The notes under the pieces: model-generated | Databases searched by the model: none | Told to the model about the DNA's origin: nothing | Seen by the model: only the letters and a program-made list of their open reading frames with translations | Part shown: positions 9,501-18,512 of the stretch, piece by piece | Numbering within the stretch: the first letter of the stretch is position 1 | Layout of the letters: each line of letters starts with the position of its first letter | Origin: Shewanella glacialimarina | GTDB lineage: Bacteria > Pseudomonadota > Gammaproteobacteria > Enterobacterales > Shewanellaceae | Assembly (NCBI RefSeq): GCF_020511155.1 | Contig: NZ_CP041216.1 | Location: forward strand, 124,001-188,000 | DNA: 64,000 nucleotides | Direction of reading: 5' to 3' | Position numbers and translations under genes: made by a program

Positions 9501-12500
9501 TACCGTTACGGCGACTAACTCTGTGGGTGTTGGTGCTGCCTCTAGTGCCTCTGGTGCTATTACGCCTAAAGCGGCGCAAACCATTACTTTTAGTAATCCA
9601 GGCGCGCAAAACTTCGGCACCACACTAACGTTAAGTGCTACGGCAACGTCAAGCTTAGCGCCAACTTTTACTTCATCTACAACGGGAGTGTGTACTGTTA
9701 CCAGTGGTGGTAACTTAAGTTTTATTAGTGCAGGCACGTGTACCATTAATGCAAATGAAGCGGGTAATGGTAGTTATTTAGCAGCAGCGCAGGTGAGCCA
9801 GAGTTTTTCTGTTAATGCTGCGGTTGCAGGTGCGCCAACAATAGGTACTGCCACTGCCGGTGATGCTCAAGCTAGCGTGAGTTTTACTGCGCCTACTAGT
9901 ACAGGTGGTGCAGCCATTACCGGTTATATCGTGACGTCTAGCCCCGGTGGTTTAACTGCTAATGGAGCGGCTTCACCTTTAACCGTCACGGGTCTCACTA
10001 ACGGCATAGCTTATACCTTTGCGGTACAGGCTATTAACAGTGTTGGGGCGGGTAATACTTCTGTTGCAAGTAACTCTGTTATTCCAAACGGCGCACCTGT
10101 CATTACCGGTACGCCAATATTGACTATTGATCAAGATACACAGTACTCATTTACACCAAATGCAGTGGATACCGCGACAGATACTTTAACGTTTAGTATT
10201 GTCAATAAGCCGTTATGGGCAACATTTAATACGAGTACGGGTACATTGTCAGGTACTCCATCAATTCAAGATGTTGGGGTTACCAATGGCATTGTGATCA
10301 GCGTGTCCGATGGTACTTTGTCTGCAAGTTTAACGGCATTTAATTTAACTGTTATTAATACTAACAAGGCACCAACTATTACTTCTACTCCTATCACTAG
10401 CATTGCAGAGGGTTCTGTCTACAGTTATACCTTTTCAGCTACGGATGTCGACCCTGGTGATACGCTCACGTTAAGTGCGCTCACATTACCGAGTTGGCTA
10501 AGCTTTAATGTTACTACTGGTGTACTAAATGGTACCGCGACTAATGAAGAGGTTGGTACACATTCAGTGACACTTCGCGTAGCTGATACTGCAGGGTTAA
10601 CAGCTGATCAAAGCTTTAGTATTACAGTCACTAATGTCAACGATGCGCCAATTATTGGCTCAACACCTATCACCAGCATTGCAGAGGGATCAGTATACAG
10701 TTATACATTCTTAGCTACGGATGCAGATTCAGGTGACACGCTAACGTTAAGTGCGGTCGTGCTACCAAGTTGGCTACGCTTTAATGTTACTACGGGAGTA
10801 TTAAGTGGCACCCCTACTAGTGCAGATGTTGACACGCATGAGGTTACGCTTCGTGCTACAGATGTCGCAGGGTTAACAGCTGATCAAAGCTTTAGTATTA
10901 CAGTCACTAATGTCAACGATGCGCCTATAGTGAACAGTGCCAGTGTGACATTGAGTGAGGATAGTTCAGTAATGATTATTCTTACAGCGGAAGATCTAGA
11001 TAATGATCAACTAACCTATGATGTAGTTAACATGCCTGTGTCAGGTACGTTAGAGCAACATGGTACGGCATGGCTTTATACCCCAGAAAAAGACTTTAAT
11101 GGTACAGACAGCATTAGCTTTACCGCGAAAGATGCAGAATTAACTTCTGAAGCCGCGATTATCACCATCAATGTTACAGCTATAAATGATGAGCCATTAG
11201 CCGTGGATGATAGTTATAGTCAAAGCCTGTCGACGGATAATAGCTATACCTTAGCGGTGTTGGACAACGACAGTGACGTTGATGGTGATACCTTGACTAT
11301 TGATGGCGCTGCTGCCGATGTCGGTAGCGTGCAAATTGTAGCGTCACAGCTTAAATACCTAGCGCCTACCGATTTTGTTGGCCCGGTGACATTGCGTTAT
11401 AGCATTTCCGACGGCAATAAAGGTCGCAGTAATGCCAAAGTACAATTGCTTGTGACCGGTGAAAATTCTGCTGATTTACCTGTTATTACCGTCCCTGCCG
11501 ACATTACCGCTAACGCAACAGGTTTGTTTACTAAGCTTAAGCTAGGTGTTGCAACGGCGGTTGATAAGGCGGGAAATAAGCTTGCTGTGTCGCTTGTTAA
11601 TACCCAACAACTGTTTGCTCCTGGTGAGCACTTAGCCTACTGGAAAGCCACTGACAGCCAAGGTCGCAGTGCGATTAAACCGCAAAAAGTGACGGTTAAG
11701 CCGTTGATTTCGATTAGTCGCAATCAAGCGGTTGCCGAAGGCAGTGAAGCTCATTTCAGTGTTATCTTAAATGGTCCATCGCCGCAGTATCCTGTCAGCA
11801 TTCCTTATACCGTGTCTGGCAGTAGTGATGGCAATGATCATGATTTAGTCGATGGTGTGTTTGAGATAACCTCTGGTTTAAGCGCAAGCTTTAGCGTCAA
11901 TGTGTTCGATGATGGGATAACGGAAGCGGATGAAGAGCTGCTAATCAGCTTAGATCCAAGCCTGAACCTCAGCAGTCAGCGTGAAACTCGCTTATTGATT
12001 ACTGAAGCTAACATTGCGCCGACAGCGAGTATCGAGGTTACCCAGTCAAATGAGCCACGGACTCAAGTGAGTAAGCAAGACGGAAAGGTGTACATTCAGG
12101 CGAAAAGCCAAGATGTGAATTTGCAAAATAGCCTTACAGAGGTCTGGTCAACAGGTGTGTTGGTGTTAGAAAGTGATGCCGATGGCAGTTACTTTGACCC
12201 AAGTACGCTTGATGCGGGTATTTATCCTATTAGCTTGGTAGTGACCGATGATGGTACGCCGCAATTATCGACTGAGGTGCAATTAACCTTATTGGTGAAA
12301 GACAGCTTACCCGTACTAACAGGAAGTGACAGCGATGGTGATTTAATCCCAGATAATCAAGAAGGCTTTGCTGATACCGATGGTGATGGTATTGCTGATT
12401 ACCTGGATGGGATTAATGAGTGTAACGTGCTGCAAGAAAAGGTTAGTTCGCAACAGACCTTCCTTGCAGAAAGTGAGCCGGGTGTGTGTTTGCACTTAGG

Positions 12501-14181
12501 TAATGCGGCGCTAAGTAATGGTGCTCAAGGTCTTCAGATACCAGACGATAACTTAATCCCTGATCCAATAGCATTTATTCCAGCAGGTGGCTTGTTTGAT
12601 TTTGTAATCGACGATCTCCCAACACCAGGCATGACTGTTAGTATCGTTATTCCGCAAATACAACCCATACCGGCAAGCGGTGTGTATCGTAAGTTTATGC
12701 GCGGTAGATGGGTGAGCTTTGTGGAGAATGCCAACAATTCAATCCACTCTAGTCAGGGCTCTGCCGGTTATTGTCCGCCACCAGGCGCTGCAGAATGGCA
12801 GCCCGGCTTAATTGAAGGCTACCATTGTGTGCAGTTAACCATAGAAGATGGCGGCCCTAACGATGATGATGGTCTTGTCAATAGCGCGGTTTCAGACCCG
12901 GGCGGGGTTGCTGTGATGCTTAACAATAATCACTTACCAGTGGCAAATGCAGACAGTGCGTCTTTATCATTGAACCAAAGTATTGATATAGATGTGCTGG
13001 CAAATGATACCGATATCGATGGTGATACCTTGAGCGTGCAGAATGTGACCAGCGATTTTGGTGATGCGGTGATTTTAGCCAACCAGCAAATCAGTTACAC
13101 TCCTGATGTTGACTTCATTGGCATAGACGTACTGTCCTACAGTATTTCAGATGGACAAGGTGGCACATCAACTAGTCAACTTACGGTAACCGTGAGGGCT
13201 AATAGTGCACCCACCACAATCGATGACACAGCTAATACGGATGATAGAACCAGCTTGCTGTTAAATGTATTAAGTAACGACAGTGATATCGATGGTGACA
13301 GCTTAACGTTAGTCAGTGGTACAGCATTACAAGGGGCTGTATCGATAGAATCTAACCAGCTTCGTTATACACCTAAACAGGGGTTTGAAGGGGTGGATAC
13401 ACTGAGCTATTTGATAAGTGATGGTGCTGGCGGCGAAGCCTCAGGGCAGGTGTTAGTGACCATTAAAGCTTATCAAGAAGTTGTTATCGATAATCAATCC
13501 GGTGGTGGTAGCTTATCCTTGTACGGATTGGTGCTACTTGCTTTTGGTGGTTTAGTGCGTCGAGGTAAATGGCTGGCGGTAGCAATCAGCAGCGTGTTAT
13601 TGACTGGTGTGACAGCGCAAGCTAATGCAGCAGAAGCCAACAGCTGGTATCTAGATGGGTTTGTTGGACAAGCGTATGCTGATAGCAAGATACAAAATTG
13701 GCAATATCCAAACGATACTGAAGTCACTGATGTTGATGATAGCGATACTGCATTGGGTTTGAGTGCGGGTTATCAATGGAACAATTTTCTTGCTGTTGAG
13801 TTAGGTTATTCTGACTTTGGTAGCGGCACTGCACAACTTAAAGGCAGCACCTTAAGCCCTGAGGCATATCAACAGGCATTGAAATCGGTTACGCCGATAC
13901 TGGCTGATGGTATAACCCTAGGACTGCGTTTTACTTTAGTTGAGCATCAGGATTGGCGATTTGAGATACCGGTCGGTTTATTTAGATGGAATGCCGATAT
14001 TGCCAGCCAGATGAATAATAACCGTATAATGACCGAGCTTAGTGGTACTGATTGGTATATTGGAATGCAATTTCATTACCAAATGACCGAATCCTGGTCT
14101 TTAGGGCTGGGGTACCAATATGTTGATATTGAGCCAAATGATATTTTAACTGGCCAGCTCAGTTTACGTTATCATTTTTAA
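6547..14181 (+). CDS. Giant multidomain surface protein: Ig/FN3/cadherin-like repeats, internal GlyGly-CTERM-like signal, C-terminal OM barrel
   Basis: A 2544-residue exported protein. In order: signal peptide (cleavage near AYA42); a unique N-domain to about 200; three related repeats of about 125 residues (201-574); three FN3-plus-Ig tandem units of 173 residues (from 576, 749 and 922) and a final FN3 (from 1095); dystroglycan-type cadherin-like domains from about 1182, the two most alike at 1274 and 1367; further cadherin-like and HYR-like domains; a Calx-beta-like domain (about 1721-1825); a Ca-binding thrombospondin-3-like DSDGD segment (about 1928-1955); a choice-of-anchor-U-like domain (about 1997-2125); and two more cadherin-like domains. 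At 2319 a GGGSLSLYGLVLLAFGGL...RRGK segment looks like a GlyGly-CTERM sorting signal. It runs directly into a second signal-like helix ending ANA2361 and an OmpA-type barrel of about 180 residues ending LSLRYHF. Likely an adhesin; ligand unknown. Confidence 0.85.
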   Translation: MLKNMLANTINTLGTRTKKYCVTWLRLCVSVLFLTMMQPAYAATPADENYDDNALADVATSNLFTLDGVKYTLTGSGTYRNVIASSTVFSALGDNGADRYLFIDYDSAYGLTSVRIEAADGSAFRLSGFSFDAVADANITVTPNGGSALSYASNGLYITQQNVDTSSNTDFQNITSVTFAGANLSIFFDDLNFEPAVLPAPTITSATYNASTGALVVTGTNFTATAGATNDVVANTFTLTGEGFATYTLTNTADVEISSATSFTLTLSATDRASVNVLTNKNNATSTSGTSYNLAGAAGFIANAPATADLTANAITVSSVPLPTISTAAYNASTGVLTVSGTGFSSFAGATNDIVANKFTLHGEAGMSYTLTDTSNVEITSNTSFLLTFSATDKAAYNLIANKNGGLSTDISTYYLEAADDWAAGADPTLFVEDSSGNNITVTNVPLPTISSALYSASTGVLAVTGAGFTSSGPGGSDDIIANKFTLRGEAGATYTLTDTANVEVTSGTSFTFTLSATDKSGANALLNKNGTSSVDATTYNLAAAEDWAPGADATLTIADLVGNGITVSNVFAAPGAPTIGTATAGDTQVSVTFSAPGSDGGSAITGYTVTASPGGASASGAGSPLVVTGLTNGQAYTFTVTATNGIGTGSTSAASNSATPKAPQTITFGNPGTQNFGTTPTLSATATSGLTPTFSSTTTGVCTITSGGALTFVTAGTCSIDADEVGNSSYLAAATVTRSFNVNALVPGAPTVVSATAGDTQASVSFTAPVFTGGAAITSYTVTSSPGGITGTGADSPITVTGLTNGVAYTFTVVATNSAGAGSASGASSAITPKAAQTITFSNPGAQNFGTTPTLSASSTSSLTPTFTSSTTGVCTVTSGGALSFITTGTCTINADQTGDVSYIAAAQVSQSFNVIAVVAGAPIIGTATAGDTQASVSFSAPASTGGAAITAYTVTSSPGALTGTGAGSPITVTGLTNGVAYTFTVTATNSVGVGAASSASGAITPKAAQTITFSNPGAQNFGTTLTLSATATSSLAPTFTSSTTGVCTVTSGGNLSFISAGTCTINANEAGNGSYLAAAQVSQSFSVNAAVAGAPTIGTATAGDAQASVSFTAPTSTGGAAITGYIVTSSPGGLTANGAASPLTVTGLTNGIAYTFAVQAINSVGAGNTSVASNSVIPNGAPVITGTPILTIDQDTQYSFTPNAVDTATDTLTFSIVNKPLWATFNTSTGTLSGTPSIQDVGVTNGIVISVSDGTLSASLTAFNLTVINTNKAPTITSTPITSIAEGSVYSYTFSATDVDPGDTLTLSALTLPSWLSFNVTTGVLNGTATNEEVGTHSVTLRVADTAGLTADQSFSITVTNVNDAPIIGSTPITSIAEGSVYSYTFLATDADSGDTLTLSAVVLPSWLRFNVTTGVLSGTPTSADVDTHEVTLRATDVAGLTADQSFSITVTNVNDAPIVNSASVTLSEDSSVMIILTAEDLDNDQLTYDVVNMPVSGTLEQHGTAWLYTPEKDFNGTDSISFTAKDAELTSEAAIITINVTAINDEPLAVDDSYSQSLSTDNSYTLAVLDNDSDVDGDTLTIDGAAADVGSVQIVASQLKYLAPTDFVGPVTLRYSISDGNKGRSNAKVQLLVTGENSADLPVITVPADITANATGLFTKLKLGVATAVDKAGNKLAVSLVNTQQLFAPGEHLAYWKATDSQGRSAIKPQKVTVKPLISISRNQAVAEGSEAHFSVILNGPSPQYPVSIPYTVSGSSDGNDHDLVDGVFEITSGLSASFSVNVFDDGITEADEELLISLDPSLNLSSQRETRLLITEANIAPTASIEVTQSNEPRTQVSKQDGKVYIQAKSQDVNLQNSLTEVWSTGVLVLESDADGSYFDPSTLDAGIYPISLVVTDDGTPQLSTEVQLTLLVKDSLPVLTGSDSDGDLIPDNQEGFADTDGDGIADYLDGINECNVLQEKVSSQQTFLAESEPGVCLHLGNAALSNGAQGLQIPDDNLIPDPIAFIPAGGLFDFVIDDLPTPGMTVSIVIPQIQPIPASGVYRKFMRGRWVSFVENANNSIHSSQGSAGYCPPPGAAEWQPGLIEGYHCVQLTIEDGGPNDDDGLVNSAVSDPGGVAVMLNNNHLPVANADSASLSLNQSIDIDVLANDTDIDGDTLSVQNVTSDFGDAVILANQQISYTPDVDFIGIDVLSYSISDGQGGTSTSQLTVTVRANSAPTTIDDTANTDDRTSLLLNVLSNDSDIDGDSLTLVSGTALQGAVSIESNQLRYTPKQGFEGVDTLSYLISDGAGGEASGQVLVTIKAYQEVVIDNQSGGGSLSLYGLVLLAFGGLVRRGKWLAVAISSVLLTGVTAQANAAEANSWYLDGFVGQAYADSKIQNWQYPNDTEVTDVDDSDTALGLSAGYQWNNFLAVELGYSDFGSGTAQLKGSTLSPEAYQQALKSVTPILADGITLGLRFTLVEHQDWRFEIPVGLFRWNADIASQMNNNRIMTELSGTDWYIGMQFHYQMTESWSLGLGYQYVDIEPNDILTGQLSLRYHF
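8272..9828 (+). repeat. Three tandem 519-base FN3+Ig repeat units inside the giant gene
   Basis: Units start at 8272, 8791 and 9310, each opening with a Gly-Ala-Pro codon triplet and holding an FN3-like domain followed by an Ig-like domain with the recurring AQTITFSNPGAQNFGTT. A fourth FN3 half begins at 9829. Units two and three are very alike at DNA level, especially 9054-9290 against 9573-9807, which would favour unequal recombination. Confidence 0.85.
10591..10649 (+). repeat. 59-base perfect direct repeat, copy 1 (copy 2 at 10867-10925)
   Basis: The 59 bases encoding AGLTADQSFSITVTNVNDA recur exactly at 10867-10925, 276 bases (92 codons) downstream. The repeat lies at the junctions of neighbouring dystroglycan-type cadherin-like domains and shows a recent duplication or gene-conversion event. 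Confidence 0.9.
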
Positions 14182-14196
14182 AGGGTTGTAGAAGTG

Positions 14197-14224
14197 AAAA
14201 AGGAGCTAATTAGCTCCTTTTTTA
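14197..14224 (+). terminator. Terminator after the giant repeat gene
   Basis: A perfect palindrome AAAGGAGCTAATTAGCTCC continuing into a T run (14199-14223) lies 16 bases after the stop codon. It can act on either strand, but only the + strand gene ends here. Confidence 0.85.
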
Positions 14225-14377
14225 TTGAGTAAAAATATCAATAATAGCGCTATGAATCATCTTTAATGACTAAGGCATAGAAACTTGTTTTAAGAAGACT
14301 GTAAATTCCGGTTGTAGATTACGCTTAGGGTAGTAATATTGTCGCTTGTCTTATTTCATTCGTCACATGAGGTTGCA

Positions 14378-14926
14378 ATGACAGAGCGGCATAGTAAGCC
14401 GGAAATCTTGCACACAGAAATTGTCGCTAAAAGTCGGCTATTTCAAATTGAGCAAGTTCATCTTAAGTTTTCAAATGGTGTTGAGCGCCAGTATGAGCGA
14501 ATGAAGGGCGGAAGCCGTGGCGCTGTAATGGTTGTGCCTATTTATCAAGGTCAGTTGTTACTGGCAAAAGAGTATGCCGCCGGAACGGATAATTACGAAT
14601 TAGGTTTTCCTAAAGGGCTTATTGATCCTGGTGAAGAGGCTATTGAGGCTGCTAATCGTGAATTACAAGAAGAAATAGGTTTCGCCAGTAAAAAATTAAC
14701 GTATCTAAAAACGCTATCACTTGCACCGGGATACTTCTCTAGCAAGATGCATATTTTTGTTGCAGAACAATTGTATGCCAGCGAACTCGAAGGTGATGAA
14801 CCTGAACCAATTATTGTGGTGCCCTGGGCACTAGATGATTGGCAAGCATTGTTAGATAACCCCGACTTTTCTGAATCTAGAAGTGTAAGTGCACTTTTTT
14901 TAGCTAAACAGTTTTTAGCTAAGTAA
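14378..14926 (+). CDS. nudE: NUDIX hydrolase NudE, ADP-sugar/NADH diphosphatase
   Basis: NudE hydrolyses ADP-linked dinucleotides and sugars such as NADH, Ap3A and ADP-ribose. The 182-residue product carries a full Nudix box at Gly80-Phe102 (G-x5-E86-x7-R94-E95-L-x-E98-E99-x-G), and the N-terminus (ILHTEIVAKSRLF, FSNGVERQYERM) matches E. coli NudE. I set the start at the ATG at 14378, with GAGG upstream, rather than the TTG at 14339, which gives normal family length. cysQ follows in the same direction, the standard gammaproteobacterial nudE-cysQ order. Confidence 0.93.
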   Translation: MTERHSKPEILHTEIVAKSRLFQIEQVHLKFSNGVERQYERMKGGSRGAVMVVPIYQGQLLLAKEYAAGTDNYELGFPKGLIDPGEEAIEAANRELQEEIGFASKKLTYLKTLSLAPGYFSSKMHIFVAEQLYASELEGDEPEPIIVVPWALDDWQALLDNPDFSESRSVSALFLAKQFLAK

Positions 14927-15083
14927 TCTCTAGCTAGGTAATTTTTAGTCTCGCAATATGAGTCATACAGAGGTAAGTGCCATTTACTTACCCAGTAAAG
15001 TATTATCCTCGCACTTTGGCTAAAATTAGCTAAAGTTAGTTTTAATCAGTAATACATGCTTATTTCCAGCAACTGGAGTTGTA

Positions 15084-15899
15084 ATGAAGCCTGAAGCCAT
15101 CATCGAACAAGCAATTGAAATTGCTATCGAAGCAGGGAATGCTATTCGTAAAATCTACCAGTCAGGTGATTTTAAACGAGAGATAAAATCTGATAATACC
15201 CCTGTAACGTCTGCCGACTTGGCCGCCCATGAAATCATTTGTTCACGTCTTGCTAAGCTGACACCGGACATTCCTATTCTCAGTGAAGAAGATGCAGATA
15301 TTCCTTTGTCTGTCAGACAAAACTGGTCAAAGTATTGGTTAGTCGATCCGCTTGATGGTACTGGTGAATTTATTGCTGGTAGTGGTGATTTCTCGGTGAT
15401 TATTGCCCTTGTTGAACATAATCGTCCCATCATGGGAATTGTTTATGTGCCAATGACCGAGGTATGTTATTACGCTATTGCAGGGTTAGGCGCCTATAAA
15501 CGTAGCGCCGAAGGTGAAGTACGTATTACCAGCACTCAATTGGCGCTATCAGAGCAAAATCATTTGCGAATAGCGGTTAGCCGCCGACAAGACCCCCAAA
15601 AGGTACTTAAATTATTTAACCACCCTAAAGACTGCGAGTTAGTGGTGTTAGGTGGTGCGGCATTAAAGAGTTGCTTAGTTGCCGAGGGGCAGGCCGATTG
15701 TTATATCCGTTTGGGCCCAACAGGTGAGTGGGACACAGGTGCAGCACAAATTATTGTCGAAGAAGCGGGTGGAGCCTTGGTTGATATCCACTTGCACCCA
15801 ATGACTTACAATGAGCGAGACACACTAGAAAATCCTAATTTTATTGTTGTTGGTACCGAAAATCTGCCGTGGAATGTCATGGTACTTGATGGTGAATAA
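15084..15899 (+). CDS. cysQ: 3'(2'),5'-bisphosphate nucleotidase CysQ
   Basis: CysQ removes the 3' phosphate from PAP/PAPS, recycling a by-product of sulfate assimilation; it is a Mg-dependent, Li-sensitive inositol-monophosphatase-fold enzyme. Metal-binding motifs are present: Glu68-Glu69-Asp70, D88-P-L-D91-G-T-G, and the C-terminal WDTGAAQIIVEEAGG. At 271 residues it has family length. The ATG is preceded by GGAG. The gap to nudE is 157 bases, so it may have its own promoter. Confidence 0.93.
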   Translation: MKPEAIIEQAIEIAIEAGNAIRKIYQSGDFKREIKSDNTPVTSADLAAHEIICSRLAKLTPDIPILSEEDADIPLSVRQNWSKYWLVDPLDGTGEFIAGSGDFSVIIALVEHNRPIMGIVYVPMTEVCYYAIAGLGAYKRSAEGEVRITSTQLALSEQNHLRIAVSRRQDPQKVLKLFNHPKDCELVVLGGAALKSCLVAEGQADCYIRLGPTGEWDTGAAQIIVEEAGGALVDIHLHPMTYNERDTLENPNFIVVGTENLPWNVMVLDGE

Positions 15900-15985
15900 T
15901 TAATCTCAATTCGGGCTAAGAGATGCATTCAATAAGCTAAATTCAACACGTTTAGTCTATATTAGCCTCAGCATATGTGTATGTT

Positions 15986-16028
15986 CCTGAATAATGTCGC
16001 TGAAACCTTATGGTGGACATTATTCAGG
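15986..16028. repeat. Perfect 13-base inverted repeat between cysQ and selU
   Basis: Arms CCTGAATAATGTC (15986-15998) and GACATTATTCAGG (16016-16028) enclose a 17-base loop that can itself pair ACC with GGT. No T run follows on either strand, so it is not a typical terminator. It lies in the 227-base gap between the convergent genes cysQ and selU. Confidence 0.8.
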
Positions 16029-16126
16029 GAGTGACATAATTAAATGAGACACTATGCAAATAGTTAAAAGCGCTGTTGGCATCAGTGACGATGCGATATA
16101 AGTAAATTCTCCGGTAAATAGGTGGC

Positions 16127-17227
16127 TTATATTTGCTCATCTAGCCATTGGTGTACTTCAGTGGCATTACCTTTAAAAATCACCTTAGTGAGTTTTTTAT
16201 CAAGTTGGTATTGATACATGGGGTCATAGTATTTGCTGAGTAACTGACTTATCCAGGCGTAATGACCATCAAAGCTATGGTGACTTTGCTGCTGCTTTAA
16301 TGCTTGTTGAATAAGTCCTTGTAACTCGTCATGTTGTTTTCCGCCTAAGCGTTTACGGATTTTGCTAATACAGTCGACTAAATACACAGAAAAAGCGTTA
16401 AATCCCTCAACCTCTCCGAATAGAGTGCAATATTGTTGGTGCATATTACTGACATATTCACCATGAAGCCTATCGACTCGGGCATTAAATGCTTCTTCAA
16501 GTAATACAATTGGCGCTTGCTGCATGGCTTTAAAAAATGGCTGCGGAATAGCGGTACGGCCAATTAAGAAGCTCTCATCTTCTAACAGCAATTTGGATGA
16601 TGGCTTGACCTGTTGATATTTAAGTAACGCGACCCCTAGATTATTTTCAAAATTAATTTGGCTAGGTTGTGAGCTTATTTGTTTACCAAAACTTGATCCG
16701 CGATGATTAGCCAGGCCTTCTAGGTCGATGGTTTCTTTACGCTGATGAATAAACTCAGTTTTACCACTACCGGTACTGCCGCTTAAAATCAAAAAATGGT
16801 GATTTGATTCAGCTTGTTCAATAGTACTAATCAGAAAGCTACGGAGTGCCTTGTATCCCCCATAAATATAGGGAATATCAATACCTACATGTTGCAGCCA
16901 TTGTTGGCTAAGTTGAGAGCGAAGGCCGCCTCGAAAACAATACAAATAACTATGATTATGTTGGTGTACTTGTTTGCACCAGGCATCAATACGGCTTTGC
17001 TTAATATCACCGCTGACCAATTGATGGCCTAGGGTAATGGCGGCTTGTTGCCCCTCCTGTTTATAACAGGTACCCACTAGTTGACGCTCTCTATCATTCA
17101 TCAAAGGTAAATTAACTGACTCGGGAAAAGCACCTTTATTGAACTCAATTGGCGCGCGAACGTCGATCAGAGGCCGCTTATCTAATAACAGACGGCCGTA
17201 TTCGCTTGCGGCAATGGTATTACTCAT
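16127..17227 (-). CDS. selU: tRNA 2-selenouridine synthase (SelU/MnmH)
   Basis: SelU replaces the sulfur of 2-thiouridine at wobble position 34 of tRNA-Lys, -Glu and -Gln with selenium, through a geranylated intermediate, using selenophosphate. The 366-residue protein has an N-terminal rhodanese domain with catalytic Cys97 (YLYCFRGG) and a P-loop GSTGSGKT at 150-157. Its start overlaps the last eight bases of selD, so the two are co-translated and the selenium donor and user are made together. All expected motifs are present. Confidence 0.95.
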   Translation of the reverse strand: MSNTIAASEYGRLLLDKRPLIDVRAPIEFNKGAFPESVNLPLMNDRERQLVGTCYKQEGQQAAITLGHQLVSGDIKQSRIDAWCKQVHQHNHSYLYCFRGGLRSQLSQQWLQHVGIDIPYIYGGYKALRSFLISTIEQAESNHHFLILSGSTGSGKTEFIHQRKETIDLEGLANHRGSSFGKQISSQPSQINFENNLGVALLKYQQVKPSSKLLLEDESFLIGRTAIPQPFFKAMQQAPIVLLEEAFNARVDRLHGEYVSNMHQQYCTLFGEVEGFNAFSVYLVDCISKIRKRLGGKQHDELQGLIQQALKQQQSHHSFDGHYAWISQLLSKYYDPMYQYQLDKKLTKVIFKGNATEVHQWLDEQI

Positions 17228-18281
17228 TGAGTAAAGCCACTAGTTGTTCAGGTGTGTTTAATACATTGCTACTCAATGTCCCAATACAATGGAGCGCAAT
17301 TTGATGCTCAGCTAATATTTTGTGTAACTCTGCCTGCGCCGATTCATTTACTGCTATCAATAAACCACCACTGGTTTGAGGATCACATAATATTGCCTGC
17401 TGGTAATCGGTCAATGATGGTAAATGCGGTGCATAACTTTGATAGTTACGACTTGTTCCCCCAGGAATACAACCTTGGGCAATATAGTTATCGACTTCAG
17501 CTAATCTAGGAATGGCATCAAAGTTAAGTGTCGCAGTGAGATTAGCCCCTTGGCAGAGTTCGATTAAATGACCTGCTAAACCAAACCCAGTAACATCTGT
17601 TAAGGCATTGACGCCTTTTATTTTAGCGATATCTTGGCCAACGTTATTCAGCTGACACATAGCATCAATCGCAATATGATTATGTTCGGGTTTAAGCTTT
17701 TTTTGTTTTTGAGCAGTTGTCAGTACACCAATACCAATAGGTTTGGTCAGATACAATTTGTCACCCGTCTTAGCAGTGCTGTTTTGCTTTAAATCATTCA
17801 ATTTTACCTGGCCTGTCACGGCTAAACCAAAAATAGGTTCTGGTGCATCAATACTGTGCCCTCCCGCTAACATAATACCGGCATCTTTACAGGCCTGACG
17901 TCCGCCATCTATGACTTGTTGAGCCACTTCTGCAGGCAGTTTATTTACCGGCCAGCCTAAAATGGCTATCGCCATTATTGGGGTTCCGCCCATGGCATAA
18001 ATATCACTTATTGCATTCGTCGCTGCAATACGACCAAAGGTAAAAGGGTCGTCGACTATGGGCATAAAGAAGTCAGTAGTACTAATAATCCCAATATCAT
18101 CATTGAGTTTGTATACCGCAGCATCATCACGCGTGTCATTACCGACCAGGATATTAGGGTCAGTGAATAGCGGCAATTGTGATGACAATATGGTGCTGAG
18201 TACTTGAGGTGAAATTTTACAGCCGCACCCGGCTCCGTGGCTGTATTCGGTTAAGCGAATGTCTTGATAATTGGACTTCAT
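17220..18281 (-). CDS. selD: Selenide, water dikinase SelD (cysteine form)
   Basis: SelD makes selenophosphate from selenide and ATP. The 353-residue protein has the Gly-rich catalytic loop [11 protein letters not shown], with catalytic Cys19 and Lys22, and the later metal/ATP motifs [21 protein letters not shown] and [10 protein letters not shown]. The active site uses Cys, not selenocysteine, and no in-frame UGA is involved. It is the upstream gene of selD-selU; no selA or selB lies in this window, so selenophosphate is here linked only to tRNA modification. Confidence 0.96.
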   Translation of the reverse strand: MKSNYQDIRLTEYSHGAGCGCKISPQVLSTILSSQLPLFTDPNILVGNDTRDDAAVYKLNDDIGIISTTDFFMPIVDDPFTFGRIAATNAISDIYAMGGTPIMAIAILGWPVNKLPAEVAQQVIDGGRQACKDAGIMLAGGHSIDAPEPIFGLAVTGQVKLNDLKQNSTAKTGDKLYLTKPIGIGVLTTAQKQKKLKPEHNHIAIDAMCQLNNVGQDIAKIKGVNALTDVTGFGLAGHLIELCQGANLTATLNFDAIPRLAEVDNYIAQGCIPGGTSRNYQSYAPHLPSLTDYQQAILCDPQTSGGLLIAVNESAQAELHKILAEHQIALHCIGTLSSNVLNTPEQLVALLNE

Positions 18282-18431
18282 AATGAATAACTTAATCTAA
18301 GGAAGTGAAGGTCTGTTATAGATTCATTGTGAAAGATAATCTGGTACTTGGGTAGCATTAAATAGAAAAAGCGCATTTGAATTGGTTTTTGAAATTGCTA
18401 TAGCATCTTTAGACACAGTCAACAGGCGAAT

Positions 18432-18462
18432 AAAAATGCCGCTCCCTAAAGGGCGCGGCATT
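18432..18462 (-). terminator. Terminator downstream of the desaturase gene
   Basis: Arms AATGCCGC and GCGGCATT with an inner CCCTAAAGGG hairpin. On the minus strand the stem runs into TTTTTATT, matching the end of the desaturase transcript. Confidence 0.8.
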
Positions 18463-18512
18463 AATGTCACTGTAAAGCGGCTGTTAATTGGCCGCTAGAA
18501 TTCAGACTAAAA

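Noticed and set aside
8107..9746. Five antisense ORFs across the FN3/Ig repeats, with similar products.
   Set aside because: Their likeness reflects the repeats on the coding strand; a strong repeat gene explains them and no start signals are seen.
18219..18227. Possible selenocysteine in SelD.
   Set aside because: The catalytic loop reads HGAGCGCK with TGC/TGT-type cysteine codons and no in-frame TGA.
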